From Colwellia polaris (GTDB lineage Bacteria; Pseudomonadota; Gammaproteobacteria; Enterobacterales; Alteromonadaceae): a DNA stretch of 64,000 bases. The translations under genes and the position numbers were made by a program. Location: the NCBI RefSeq assembly GCF_002104515.1, contig NZ_NBOE01000004.1, positions 186,001 through 250,000 of the forward strand, in the 5' to 3' direction. The number at the start of each line of letters is the position of its first letter. Within the stretch, counting starts at the first letter, position 1. A model generated the notes under the pieces. That model had not been told where the DNA came from. It worked only from the letters and a program-made list of their open reading frames with translations, and made no database searches. Shown piece by piece: positions 44,940 to 54,321 of the stretch.

Positions 44940-45161
44940 TGGCGAAGCGCAAGGTAAACTCATTAACTATATGGATGAATGGTGAATTTGTAGGTTATTG
45001 GCGAATAAAAGCCGGTACTGATGAACTGCAATATACTGATGAATGGCACTGTTATTAAAAACATTACCTTTATGTTGCCCAAAGGCTTTCCTACTGAGCT
45101 ATCAGATAAAATTTTTCAAGGGATGAAAATTCAAGCTAAAAAACTAACGCTGCAGAGCTAA
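44939..45161 (+). pseudogene. hipA: hipA remnant, kinase core deleted
   Basis: From 44939 the frame reads MAKRKVNSLTIWMNGEFVGY, then WRIKAGTDELQYTDEW, the N-terminus of HipA-type Ser/Thr kinases, and stops at 45058. From about 45060 a different frame gives ITFMLPKGFPTELSDKIFQG and then MKIQAKKLTLQS before TAA at 45161, the HipA C-terminus. Roughly 350 central residues, including the whole kinase active site, are gone. It cannot be toxic. Confidence 0.9.
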
Positions 45162-45188
45162 ACTTTGCTACGGTTGATACTTAAAGTA

Positions 45189-45593
45189 CTACTGCGAATG
45201 CACCAACCCCGTATCATCCCGCTCAAAACCATGACAAACATAGCCCACTAGTTGGCGCTTTTTCTTCGATATTTGATGAAAATGTTCAAAGCCGACTGAA
45301 AAGGCAAAGGGATTAGCATTGTAGTCGGCATAAGATTGGTCTGCGCCGTTCTTTGCTTCACGCACACCTGCAGCGAATGAGCTTAAAAAGTCGTCGCGAT
45401 TATTGAGTAAAATAACGGTAGCGCCGGTATCGCTTTCAACAAGCTCTAGTGCACCTAGTTCAATATACTTATCGACTACCGTGTTATTGAAAAAACCACT
45501 GTATTGCTCGGTTTCTACATCGTAAATAACGGCGGAGTCGTCTGTTGCTTCCATTAAAGAGACAAACAATTCTCTTACTTTTTTTGAGATCAA
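45189..45593 (-). CDS. Conserved-looking hypothetical protein
   Basis: A 134-aa soluble protein starting at TTG (MISKKVRELFVSLMEA) behind AAGGA. No family was recognised. The C-terminal part (VGFEHFHQISKKKRQLVGYVCHGFERDDTGLVHSQ) is aromatic and His-rich. Part of its 3' half is duplicated as a remnant 680 bp away, on the other side of the hip locus. Confidence 0.65.
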   Translation of the reverse strand: MISKKVRELFVSLMEATDDSAVIYDVETEQYSGFFNNTVVDKYIELGALELVESDTGATVILLNNRDDFLSSFAAGVREAKNGADQSYADYNANPFAFSVGFEHFHQISKKKRQLVGYVCHGFERDDTGLVHSQ

Positions 45594-45930
45594 ACCTTAT
45601 TCCTTTTTACTTTGAATTTTGTTTTAGATGTATTTTATTCATTATTGTCAGTCGTTAGCATAGAGGTCAAAAAGTAATGACAGATCGCCGGCATCTATGG
45701 TTATTAGCGCAGCATATCAATAGATTTATGAATTCACCACTTTGCAAGAATTTAAATAATTATAGGTAATACATTGATATAAATTAATTATATATAAGGA
45801 ATATTAATAATTAATTTCCATATATATAAGGATTTTAAGGTGGTTATACTGACTACAAGAGGAATAAAAGCTGATATCAGAGTCGATATCAGCGAATCGT
45901 TACTATCATGTTATTTGAATCTATAAACTA
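45594..45930. other. AT-rich 337-bp intergenic region
   Basis: No ORF was found. It contains two exact copies of the 12-mer TATATATAAGGA (45789-45800 and 45821-45832), 32 bp apart, and the terminator of the M50 gene. The repeated element may be promoter-related, but its role is unknown. Confidence 0.55.
45870..45893 (-). terminator. Rho-independent terminator of the M50 protease gene
   Basis: A perfect 9-bp stem GCTGATATC/GATATCAGC (45870-45878 with 45885-45893). Read on the minus strand it is followed by TTTTATT, and it lies 37 bp behind the protease stop codon. Confidence 0.75.
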
Positions 45931-47010
45931 TTAACTACCTAATATTTTAAGCGGTAGTGATAAGGCGTCGTTGCCCGTTTGGCCTACAAGCCAAATAATA
46001 GCGCTTAAACCACCAACGGTAACCACATACCATATTGCAGATACTACTTGTGCATAGCGATTAAGTGGCAGTAATTGGCTTAGGTGTCGACGTTTATATT
46101 CAAAAAATATTTCAATGCTACCAATCGCTAATAAAAAGCCGAGTAACGCTAAACCAAATTTGTAGCTAAGATAAATACCCAATGCAGCGCCAAGGGCACA
46201 AGCGACTAAGCCAAGTTTAGAGTTAATAGAGAAAGCGACACTTTTAAGTACATGGCCGCCATCTAGTGGCAATATGGGCAACAAGTTAAATAAGTTCAGC
46301 AGGGCGTTGAATACCGCTAAACCGGCGAGTATTTCTAGGTCAGTTATCCAGTAGCCAATTAAACAGGCAAGTGAGAGTATTAAGCCAAAAAATGGGCCCA
46401 TAATGGAAATAACTACGTCTTGCCAGCGTGTATTAATTTTGTCGTCACTCAGTGCTAAACCACCAACAAAAGGGATCAGGTAAATGCCTTTGGTTTTTAA
46501 ACCGAAGTACTTCATGGCTTTAATATGACCATACTCGTGAAAAACTAAACAGAGGATAAGTGCGATGGCGAATTCGATAGAGAATAACCAGCTATAAGCG
46601 GCTAAGCTGCCGGCGGCAAATAACACTTTTATGACTTTGGCACTTTTTAGTAACTTTAAGCCAAGACCTGCCATGCCAACCAAGCTAAATTTTAATGGCT
46701 GTTTTTCACGAACAATAACGTCTTGTTGCTCAATGTCTTTTTCTTCTAATGATTTTTTTTGTATTTCTTGACCATTGATTAACAGTTGATATTGCAGCGC
46801 AAAAGGCTGCCACTGTAATGTGCCATTAAGCTCTACTTGTAACTCGCCTTGCTCACTTTGCAGGGAAAACTGATGTAAAAATGTATCGCTATCGGCATTT
46901 GCATCTATTTGCGATACACATTGGTCGTCCCAAAATAGCTGTTGCCAGCCCGCAATAGAACCTTCTAATCTTAATGTTTTGCCTAAACACTCTGTTACTA
47001 ATAACTGCAC
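45931..47010 (-). CDS. M50 family site-2-like membrane protease
   Basis: A 359-aa intramembrane zinc protease. The N-terminal 110 residues are a soluble beta-rich domain. Helices follow from about residue 128, with the zinc motif HEYGH at 158-162 and the second metal motif LDGG at 249-252 in PILPLDGGHVLKS. Family members cleave membrane-bound regulators or signal-peptide remnants. The soluble N-terminal domain in front of the core is unusual and may bind the substrate. No anti-sigma gene is next to it. Confidence 0.88.
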   Translation of the reverse strand: MQLLVTECLGKTLRLEGSIAGWQQLFWDDQCVSQIDANADSDTFLHQFSLQSEQGELQVELNGTLQWQPFALQYQLLINGQEIQKKSLEEKDIEQQDVIVREKQPLKFSLVGMAGLGLKLLKSAKVIKVLFAAGSLAAYSWLFSIEFAIALILCLVFHEYGHIKAMKYFGLKTKGIYLIPFVGGLALSDDKINTRWQDVVISIMGPFFGLILSLACLIGYWITDLEILAGLAVFNALLNLFNLLPILPLDGGHVLKSVAFSINSKLGLVACALGAALGIYLSYKFGLALLGFLLAIGSIEIFFEYKRRHLSQLLPLNRYAQVVSAIWYVVTVGGLSAIIWLVGQTGNDALSLPLKILGS

Positions 47011-47140
47011 TGCATTACCTTTACGTGAAAGCTTACCTTAAAGCCTTGCAAGACTATCGCCGGTTGTTTGCCGAAGTTGCGAAGGTCCAAGACTTTGGAA
47101 AATAATAATTTTTTATAGCTAATAAGTGACCCAACGTAGC

Positions 47141-48466
47141 TTATTCTTGGTCGCTATGACCAGCCCAAATATCAGCATTAATGGTTTTTTTCTTTTTACG
47201 TTTTTTCTTGCCGCTACCTTCAGGTGCTGCCATCGGTTTACTTTCAGCTAGCAATTGAGCTAATAGTTCGTCATTAAGGGCCTCGTCAACTTCAAAACCC
47301 TCAACTTGTTCGCGCTCTAAACGAATTTTATGCTTCTTTTCTATCACTTTAAAGTGATGATAATCTTCATAATCGATCAGTGATAAGGCTAAGCCTACTT
47401 CACCAGCGCGACCACTTCGACCAATACGATGCATGTAATCTGACGGGCTTCTGGGTAAATCAAAGTTGATAACAACCGGCAGTTTTTCAATGTCTAAACC
47501 ACGGGCAGCAATGTCGGTAGCAATTAATACGTCAATCTCACCAGCTTTAAATGCTTCAAGCACTCTACTACGTGCACCTTGGCCTTTATCACCATGAAAC
47601 ACTTCAGCAGTAATGCCACGTTTAGAGAGTTTTGACGCTAAATGTTCACAGCTGTTTTTAGCATTAACAAAAATAAGTGCTTGTCGCCATTTATGTTGCT
47701 GAATTAGATAAGCTAAAAGGGCGGTTTTTTCGCCTTTATTTACAGTGAAAACTCGCTGTACTAAAGTACTGCTATCAGCGTTTTGTACTTGTATTTCAAT
47801 TGGGTTATTAAGTAAGGCTTGGGTTAATAGTTTTACTTGCTCAGGAAAAGTTGCTGAAAAAAGTAAGGTTTGTTTTTTGCTAGGTAGTAGCGCTAACAGT
47901 GCAGACAGCTCTTCAGTAAATCCTAAACTTAACATTCTGTCGGCTTCATCAAGCACTAAGGTATTTACTTTATCGAGCTTAATCGCGTTACTTGAAATTA
48001 AATCGAGTAAACGGCCAGGTGTTGCTACTAAAATATCACTACCGCCACGTAATGCTAGCATTTGTGTGTTGGTAGATACGCCGCCAAAAACCGCAACGGT
48101 TTTAATTTTTCCGTTAAAGTGTGCGGCGTAAGATTTAATGCTATCAGCCACTTGTTTAGCGAGTTCGCGGGTAGGTACTAAAATGAGACCCGTAACAAAA
48201 TTACCTTTTTGTGCTTGCTCTGTGTTTGATTTTTCTGCCTGCACTTTTTGCAAGTGTATTTTCTGCAACATAGGCAAGGCAAAAGTGGCGGTTTTACCTG
48301 AGCCGGTATTTGCTCCTGCAATTAAGTCTTGTCCAGCTAACACACTAGGAATAGCTTGCGCTTGAATAGGTGTTGGTTGCTGATAATCTAGCTCGGTTAA
48401 GCGAGCTAATAAAACTGGCACAAGGTTAAGTGCTTTAAAGTTGGCAGGCAAAGTTGCAGTGGTCAT
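47141..48466 (-). CDS. DEAD-box RNA helicase, RhlE-like
   Basis: A 441-aa ATP-dependent RNA helicase with every motif in order: Q motif (PTPIQAQAIP), ANTGSGKT, PTRELA, TPGRL, DEAD, SAT, ARGLDI and HRIGRSGR. The C-terminal tail is short and Lys-rich (GSGKKKRKKKKTINADIW), which favours RhlE-type over DeaD or SrmB. Such helicases act in ribosome assembly and mRNA decay, often in the cold. Confidence 0.9.
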   Translation of the reverse strand: MTTATLPANFKALNLVPVLLARLTELDYQQPTPIQAQAIPSVLAGQDLIAGANTGSGKTATFALPMLQKIHLQKVQAEKSNTEQAQKGNFVTGLILVPTRELAKQVADSIKSYAAHFNGKIKTVAVFGGVSTNTQMLALRGGSDILVATPGRLLDLISSNAIKLDKVNTLVLDEADRMLSLGFTEELSALLALLPSKKQTLLFSATFPEQVKLLTQALLNNPIEIQVQNADSSTLVQRVFTVNKGEKTALLAYLIQQHKWRQALIFVNAKNSCEHLASKLSKRGITAEVFHGDKGQGARSRVLEAFKAGEIDVLIATDIAARGLDIEKLPVVINFDLPRSPSDYMHRIGRSGRAGEVGLALSLIDYEDYHHFKVIEKKHKIRLEREQVEGFEVDEALNDELLAQLLAESKPMAAPEGSGKKKRKKKKTINADIWAGHSDQE

Positions 48467-48808
48467 TAATGTTGGGGCTCAAACAAGGGTAATTGGGTAT
48501 TATTTTAGCGTATTTATGGCTTGCTGAGTAAGTTAATTTTGTTAATGCTAACGAGATAAACAGGTTTGCCATTTAGCTAAATTAATGATGATATTGGTGA
48601 ATCTTTAAATTTAAATTTATTTTTATCGTTTATGCCAATGCTGTACTTATGCATAAGTAGTGATTATGTTACTATTCGTATGAAATATGAGTAATCTGTT
48701 GTTAGTTATAGCGCTTAAAAGTACTATAGCTACTTTATCTTTTGAGAAGAAAATCGTCTTAACTTTTCAACTTACCAATAGGCTTAAGTTCTTAATAATT
48801 AAAATCTT

Positions 48809-51800
48809 ATGGCAATAAATATCTTCACACCTGAACTACTTGAACGACACTTTAGTAAAAATGAATGGAAAAAAGGCGCGAGAATTTTTCAATCTAAAGG
48901 CGTAAAAACATGTGCGCTTGACGGTGAAACTATTCGCGGTGTTGTATCAAGTGAGCGCGCCAATCAGTCAACGTATTTAACACGTTTAGTTTTTGAAGGA
49001 AAAAACGGTGATATTGCCAGTTATTGTGATTGTTATATTGGCCGAGATTGCAAGCATGGTGCTGCGTTAGCACAACGCTTTATCGATCAACACTTTGATC
49101 CAAACAGCACGGCGTCGCCAGAAAAAGTGATTGAAAAATGGCTTAATCGTTTTCAAGCACAGCCGACGAGATATCAGCCGAATAATCTCCAAAAATCGTT
49201 GTTATATTTCTTAAAGCCAAATAGTTACGTTGACGACGATTATTACACTTTATCGATTAAATCTTCGCGCGCTAAAGTCAGTGGTGGTTGGAGTCAAACA
49301 TTAAGCACTGAACATTCTGCCAGCTCATTAATTAATAGCGCTTACGCGAATAACGATGACGTATCAATAATTACCGAGCTTATGCGTACCAATCAGTTTG
49401 GCGATAATATTAAGTATTTTGATTTATTTGAACAAATTATCAAAACTAATCGTTGTTTCTGGCAAACAAGTTTCAATTTAGACGAGGCGATTACCTTAGG
49501 TGAACCCCTAGAGGCGCAATGGCAATGGCAAGCGCTGGGTAACCATTTGCACACATTAGAGCTCGTTTTTAATAAGCCAACTGACCATATTATTATCATT
49601 AAAGCACAGCCATTGTGTTACTACGATGAGCTAGAAAATTGTTTCGGAAAAATTAATACCAATACTCAATGTGACTTTGAAGCTGATTTACTTAATTCAC
49701 CAATTTTTGAAGAAGATAAATTACCTTGGGTAATGAATAAACTGTCAATGTCGCTAGGTGATGCAGTACAGCGTTTACCTAAGCCAAAAACAGAATTCTC
49801 GCAAGAATTAACTAAACCTGAGGTTTATTTACATTTTTCAACGCCTTCAGAAACTAACCCTGAAACCGGATATGTAAAAGTTAATTTTTCTTACCAGGGA
49901 AGCTTAGTAAATCCACATGACAAAAATGTCACTATTTCGCCAGACAATATCAGTAACGCTAAAGTTAAGTTGTATCGAGATTTGGCTTATGAACAAAGTG
50001 TTGTAGATAAATTAACCAGCCTAAAGTTTAGTGTTCAGCCTGAGCCGAAGCGCTACACTTTTACTAATGAAGACTATTTAAATAAAAAGAAAACACCGAA
50101 ATTTTCAATGCTAATGCAAGGGCGATTTTTTTGGCAAGCACTTGTGCATCAAGAAATTCCTTTACTGAAAGAACTCGGTTGGCATATTAGTTTTGCTGAC
50201 AATTTTTATTATAAAGCCCTTTCAACTGATAGTATTTTTGATGCAGAAGTTATTGAAACCGATGATCATGACTTTTTCTCGTTGGGGTTAAACTTAACGG
50301 TTGATGGCAGAAAAATGCCGGCATTCCCTATCTTACTAGGCGCTATTGAACAATTACCAAAGTCAGCTTTGCTTGACCGAGAAAAAGAGCAACTTATTGC
50401 GCCAGAGTCACTTATTTATGTTGATTTAGACAAGGGCGATTTTGTTGCTTTGCGTTACAAAAGCATTCAGCCCTTATTAAAACAGTTTATAGAATTGTTT
50501 ATGCCGAATGCTTTAAATAGTGACGGCACATTGCAGCTTTCGCGTTTTCAGGGCCATCAAACATTATCAATGTTAGACGACCAAGGCATGATCGCTACGG
50601 GTACCAGTAAACTAAGAGCATTGGCTGATAAATTAAAAGGTTTTCAAAAGGTCACTACTGTACCTGTGCCAACGGGCTTAAACGCAGCCTTAAGAACATA
50701 TCAGCATCAAGGGTTAAATTGGTTACAGTTTTTGCGCGAATACCAGTTAAACGGTATTTTGGCTGATGATATGGGTTTAGGTAAAACCATTCAAACCTTG
50801 GCGCATTTGTTAATTGAAAAACAGCAAGGCCGATTAACCAAGCCTGTTTTAATTGTTGCACCTACCAGTGTTATTTTTAACTGGGCCAACGAAATTGAGA
50901 AATTTACGCCACAGCTTTCATATCAGGTTTTACACGGTAGTAAACGCCAGCAGCATTTTAATTGTTTAGACCGAGATGAAGGCCAAGAGCCAGTTGATAT
51001 TATTATTACTAGCTATGCCCTGATTATTAAAGATTTAGAGCTATATCGTGAACAGCCGTTTTATTATCTTATTCTTGATGAAGCGCATTATATTAAAAAT
51101 ACTAAAACTCAATTGTACCAAGCGTTTTTATTGCTTAAAGCTCAACATAAGTTGTGCTTAACCGGTACACCAATGGAAAACCATCTTGGTGAGTTTTGGG
51201 CGCAATTTAACTTTTTATTACCGGGCTTTTTAGGCGGGCAAAAGCAATTTACTAAACTCTTTAGAACGCCAATTGAAAAACATGCAGATCACGAGCGTAA
51301 ATTATTGCTAAATCAGCGTATTAAGCCATTTATATTACGTCGAACTAAAGACAAAATTGCCACAGAATTGCCGCCAAAAACCGAGATTATTCAAAAACTA
51401 CGTATTGAAGGTAAACAAGCCGAACTTTACGAGTCAGTTAGGCTCGCAATGGACAGCCGCTTAAAAGATATTATTGCTGAAAAAGGCTTAAAACGTAGCC
51501 AGATTGAAGTGCTTGATGCATTGTTAAAATTAAGACAAGTTTGTAACCACCCTAAGTTGTTATCGCTTGATGGTGCTCAAAAGGTAGAACAGTCAGCAAA
51601 ACTTGATTATTTAATGGAAACATTGCCTGAACAAATTGATGAAGGCCGGAGAATTTTAATCTTTTCGCAGTTCACTAGCATGCTGGGCTTAATTGAAGAG
51701 GCGCTAATAGCCGCTAATATTGGCCATGTAAAATTAACCGGTTCAACCACGAAAAGACAAGAAGTTGTTGATAAATTTCAGCGCGGTGATGTGCCGGTAT

Positions 51801-52108
51801 TTTTAATCAGCTTACGTGCGGGTGGTGTAGGTTTAAACCTGACGACTGCTGATACAGTGATACATTTTGACCCTTGGTGGAACCCTGCGGTAGAAAACCA
51901 AGCTACAGATAGAGCGCATCGTATAGGGCAAAATAAACCTGTTTTTGTTTATAAATACATTATTGAAAATTCAATTGAAGAAAAAATTCAACGTATACAA
52001 CAAAACAAGGCAGAGCTAGCAAAAGCGCTATTGTCAGAAGAGGTTAGTGATAATAAGCTGAGCTTAACCGATGATATTTTAACGTCGTTACTAGCGCCAT
52101 TAGATTAG
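48809..52108 (+). CDS. SWIM zinc-finger SNF2/RapA-like helicase
   Basis: A 1099-aa SWI2/SNF2 ATPase. A SWIM zinc finger lies near the N-terminus (C73-x-C75 with C81-x-H83). A long divergent middle region follows, then the ATPase from about residue 630: LADDMGLGKTIQ, DEAH, TGTPMEN, and the second lobe with QFTSMLGLIEEAL, SLRAGGVGLNLTTAD and DRAHRIGQ. It likely remodels DNA-protein complexes or moves along duplex DNA. Similar SWIM-SNF2 proteins are widespread in bacteria, usually as solitary genes. Confidence 0.92.
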   Translation: MAINIFTPELLERHFSKNEWKKGARIFQSKGVKTCALDGETIRGVVSSERANQSTYLTRLVFEGKNGDIASYCDCYIGRDCKHGAALAQRFIDQHFDPNSTASPEKVIEKWLNRFQAQPTRYQPNNLQKSLLYFLKPNSYVDDDYYTLSIKSSRAKVSGGWSQTLSTEHSASSLINSAYANNDDVSIITELMRTNQFGDNIKYFDLFEQIIKTNRCFWQTSFNLDEAITLGEPLEAQWQWQALGNHLHTLELVFNKPTDHIIIIKAQPLCYYDELENCFGKINTNTQCDFEADLLNSPIFEEDKLPWVMNKLSMSLGDAVQRLPKPKTEFSQELTKPEVYLHFSTPSETNPETGYVKVNFSYQGSLVNPHDKNVTISPDNISNAKVKLYRDLAYEQSVVDKLTSLKFSVQPEPKRYTFTNEDYLNKKKTPKFSMLMQGRFFWQALVHQEIPLLKELGWHISFADNFYYKALSTDSIFDAEVIETDDHDFFSLGLNLTVDGRKMPAFPILLGAIEQLPKSALLDREKEQLIAPESLIYVDLDKGDFVALRYKSIQPLLKQFIELFMPNALNSDGTLQLSRFQGHQTLSMLDDQGMIATGTSKLRALADKLKGFQKVTTVPVPTGLNAALRTYQHQGLNWLQFLREYQLNGILADDMGLGKTIQTLAHLLIEKQQGRLTKPVLIVAPTSVIFNWANEIEKFTPQLSYQVLHGSKRQQHFNCLDRDEGQEPVDIIITSYALIIKDLELYREQPFYYLILDEAHYIKNTKTQLYQAFLLLKAQHKLCLTGTPMENHLGEFWAQFNFLLPGFLGGQKQFTKLFRTPIEKHADHERKLLLNQRIKPFILRRTKDKIATELPPKTEIIQKLRIEGKQAELYESVRLAMDSRLKDIIAEKGLKRSQIEVLDALLKLRQVCNHPKLLSLDGAQKVEQSAKLDYLMETLPEQIDEGRRILIFSQFTSMLGLIEEALIAANIGHVKLTGSTTKRQEVVDKFQRGDVPVFLISLRAGGVGLNLTTADTVIHFDPWWNPAVENQATDRAHRIGQNKPVFVYKYIIENSIEEKIQRIQQNKAELAKALLSEEVSDNKLSLTDDILTSLLAPLD

Positions 52109-52213
52109 GGCGGTTAGGGTTTGTCGTTATTAATATATTGCTAATACTGCTGGGTTAAACATATACAGCTAGTCATACTAAGTTATTTTATACCTTAAGG
52201 ACTTAACACTATT

Positions 52214-52255
52214 TCAGTAATATAAATCTTAGAAGTTATTGATTTATATTGCTGA
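52214..52255. terminator. Long hairpin between convergent genes
   Basis: A 15-bp stem with one mismatch (52214-52228 with 52241-52255) and a 12-nt loop lies between the SNF2 stop and the end of the cold-shock gene. It is probably a bidirectional terminator. Confidence 0.65.
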
Positions 52256-52282
52256 ATTCATATCGACATTTTAGCTTAAACC

Positions 52283-52888
52283 TCAGTTAAAAATTGCTAA
52301 AAATTTAGCTCCAGCCGAAGTATGTAACCCTATTAACATGCCAAGGTTAATCATAACGGTTAGCCAAAATATAACGCGAAAGTCACGCTTTGATGATTTA
52401 TGTCGTAATAGTTGCTGGGCTAATGCCGCACCTGGCCAACCGCCAGCTAAAGCAAGTATATGTAAAGTGCCTTCAGATGTTCGCCAAGCTTTGCGCTTTG
52501 CTTTAGATTTATCAAAGGCATAAATAAGATACGTTATAAAGCTGAGAGAAAGATAGAACAGCATTATTTTTTGCGGAAAATAACCTAAAAACGCTGTAAT
52601 CACGAGCAACGCAAGAAAAGTAAGTGATAAGAAAATTGAGAATAGACTAACTTTTTTAGGCTTTTTTTGCTTTAATTTTTCACCGGAAAATGTTGCCTCA
52701 CACGCGCAATATCTATTGTCGCTATCTTTGGTGATTGAAAAGGTAATAACGTCTTTTAATTTTGGCTCTCTTTGGCGATTTTCAAAAGCGGATTTATGAA
52801 TAAACACATGGCTTCCGCCGCCAGTAGGAGCAATAAACCCATATGCTTTATCAGCATGCCATTTAATTAACTGTCCTTTTAAACGCAC
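52283..52888 (-). CDS. Cold-shock domain plus DUF1294 membrane protein
   Basis: A 201-aa protein if the GTG at 52888 is used; that start has AAGGA 8 nt upstream, whereas the ATG at 52915 would place this Shine-Dalgarno inside the gene. Residues 1-60 form a cold-shock OB fold (KGQLIKWHADKAYGFIAP and HVFIHKSAF). Hydrophobic helices and the DUF1294 block follow, with TLHILALAGGWPGAALAQQLLRHK. This CSD-DUF1294 fusion is frequent in marine gammaproteobacteria; its function is unknown. Confidence 0.88.
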   Translation of the reverse strand: MRLKGQLIKWHADKAYGFIAPTGGGSHVFIHKSAFENRQREPKLKDVITFSITKDSDNRYCACEATFSGEKLKQKKPKKVSLFSIFLSLTFLALLVITAFLGYFPQKIMLFYLSLSFITYLIYAFDKSKAKRKAWRTSEGTLHILALAGGWPGAALAQQLLRHKSSKRDFRVIFWLTVMINLGMLIGLHTSAGAKFLAIFN

Positions 52889-53128
52889 TGTATTGATCCT
52901 TCTATACGATATCATCCATGATAAGTTTATAATGAGGTTCCTGGTAAACCAGTTTGGTTTACTTATTTAAGACTACCCCATAATGTAAAAAATAACACTA
53001 TGGCTAAATATGAATTTAGTAACAAAAAATATCAAATAATATTTAATTATGATTTATAGATGTCTGTGCTAGCGTAGTTTTTTAGATTGTCATACCATGG
53101 TGTTCTCTTTTAATTAGTGATTTTACTG

Positions 53129-54265
53129 ATGCGATTTTCTTTTTCTTTATATTTTTCTTTGCTCTTCTCTATAACAGCAACAGCTCATGCCTTCACAGAA
53201 GCCCCAGTGAGTTTTTTTGCGCTAGATAAAGCCCCTGAACTTGGAAAGATGGCAAATTTTAAAGCTAGTGCACTATGCAATGTAGCGGATAAAACTCAGT
53301 ATTATTTAGCGAATTTTAGTGAAGATAAATTTGCAGTACATGCTGGAAAGGTATTTGATGAAAGCGTTACGCTTTCGAGGGTTGAGCAAACTTTAGCGTT
53401 TATTTGCCAAACTTATCGTGAAGATGTTCGAGCTAATCGCCATAGTCGTTTACATGACCCTGACTTTCTCACTAGTTACTTTGATTTCTATCGTTGGACA
53501 CCTGATATTGCAAGCGCACGCTCAATCGCCCTTAAAAGTACCAACGCTAGAAAAACAAGTATGTTAAATGATATTCCTACAGACAAAATATTTTTAACTA
53601 AGTATTACACTAAATTATTAACTGCCAGCGATGTTAAAACCTCGGTTTATAATCAGGCTTTATATGCGTTGCCCTATGATGAGCTAGGCTTAACGTTAGC
53701 TGAAGCGAATAATGACCCAACCATTACCCGTAATAAGTTTACTCGCCAAGAAATAATTTCTGGCGTATTAGAAGAGAAAAAATTAGCTAAAGCGTTAATT
53801 TGGTTAACAGAAGAAGCACTGCATGACGTGCTATTGCAAGGCACAGGTGTTGTTGACGTTAACGGTGTGCGACGTTACTTTAATGTTCATCGTAATAACG
53901 GCATTGCTTATGATTATGCGATAGGTAAGCGTGATCAAGCGCGCTATTGGTATTTTTCAGAAGTGCCTAGCATTATGGGTTATGGTGAAACGCTTGAAAA
54001 TAAAATAGCGATTCAACCACAAGTGTCTTTTGCAGGCAATGTTGCTGATCTCGGCTTAGGTAAGTTATTTATGGTGAGCTATAAACAAGCAGATAATGAA
54101 GTATCACGTTTAGGGGTACTGTCTGATCAAGGTGGTGCTTTTGACAATAATTTATTTCAATTAGATTTATTAGTTGATAGTTACTTTGGCTGGAAAGATT
54201 ATCATCAAGCTAATAAACAGTTACCTGATTATGCCAACGCTTGGCTAATGCTTATTAAGCTGTAG
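53129..54265 (+). CDS. Exported protein of unknown function
   Basis: A 378-aa protein from the ATG at 53129, giving a clean signal peptide (MRFSFSLYFSLLFSITATAHA); an upstream GTG at 53117 adds four residues. The mature protein is soluble, with conserved-looking segments RWTPDIASARSIA, FLTKYYTKLLTAS and GKRDQARYWYFSEVPSIMGYGE. I do not recognise the family with confidence. It is a single gene, with the polysaccharide locus starting on the other strand just beyond it. Confidence 0.7.
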   Translation: MRFSFSLYFSLLFSITATAHAFTEAPVSFFALDKAPELGKMANFKASALCNVADKTQYYLANFSEDKFAVHAGKVFDESVTLSRVEQTLAFICQTYREDVRANRHSRLHDPDFLTSYFDFYRWTPDIASARSIALKSTNARKTSMLNDIPTDKIFLTKYYTKLLTASDVKTSVYNQALYALPYDELGLTLAEANNDPTITRNKFTRQEIISGVLEEKKLAKALIWLTEEALHDVLLQGTGVVDVNGVRRYFNVHRNNGIAYDYAIGKRDQARYWYFSEVPSIMGYGETLENKIAIQPQVSFAGNVADLGLGKLFMVSYKQADNEVSRLGVLSDQGGAFDNNLFQLDLLVDSYFGWKDYHQANKQLPDYANAWLMLIKL

Positions 54266-54321
54266 CTCACTTTTAGTGCTAACGGCGTAAGCGCTATTTA
54301 AATAGAGCAAGAGAGTATTAG

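Noticed and set aside
47745-48131. 128-aa plus-strand ORF inside the DEAD-box helicase gene
   Set aside because: Antisense to conserved helicase motifs and Ser/Cys-rich, typical of a shadow frame.
46000-48500. M50 protease as activator of the ECF sigma factor
   Set aside because: Too far from the sigma gene, no anti-sigma factor is present, and the sigma factor already has a kinase partner.
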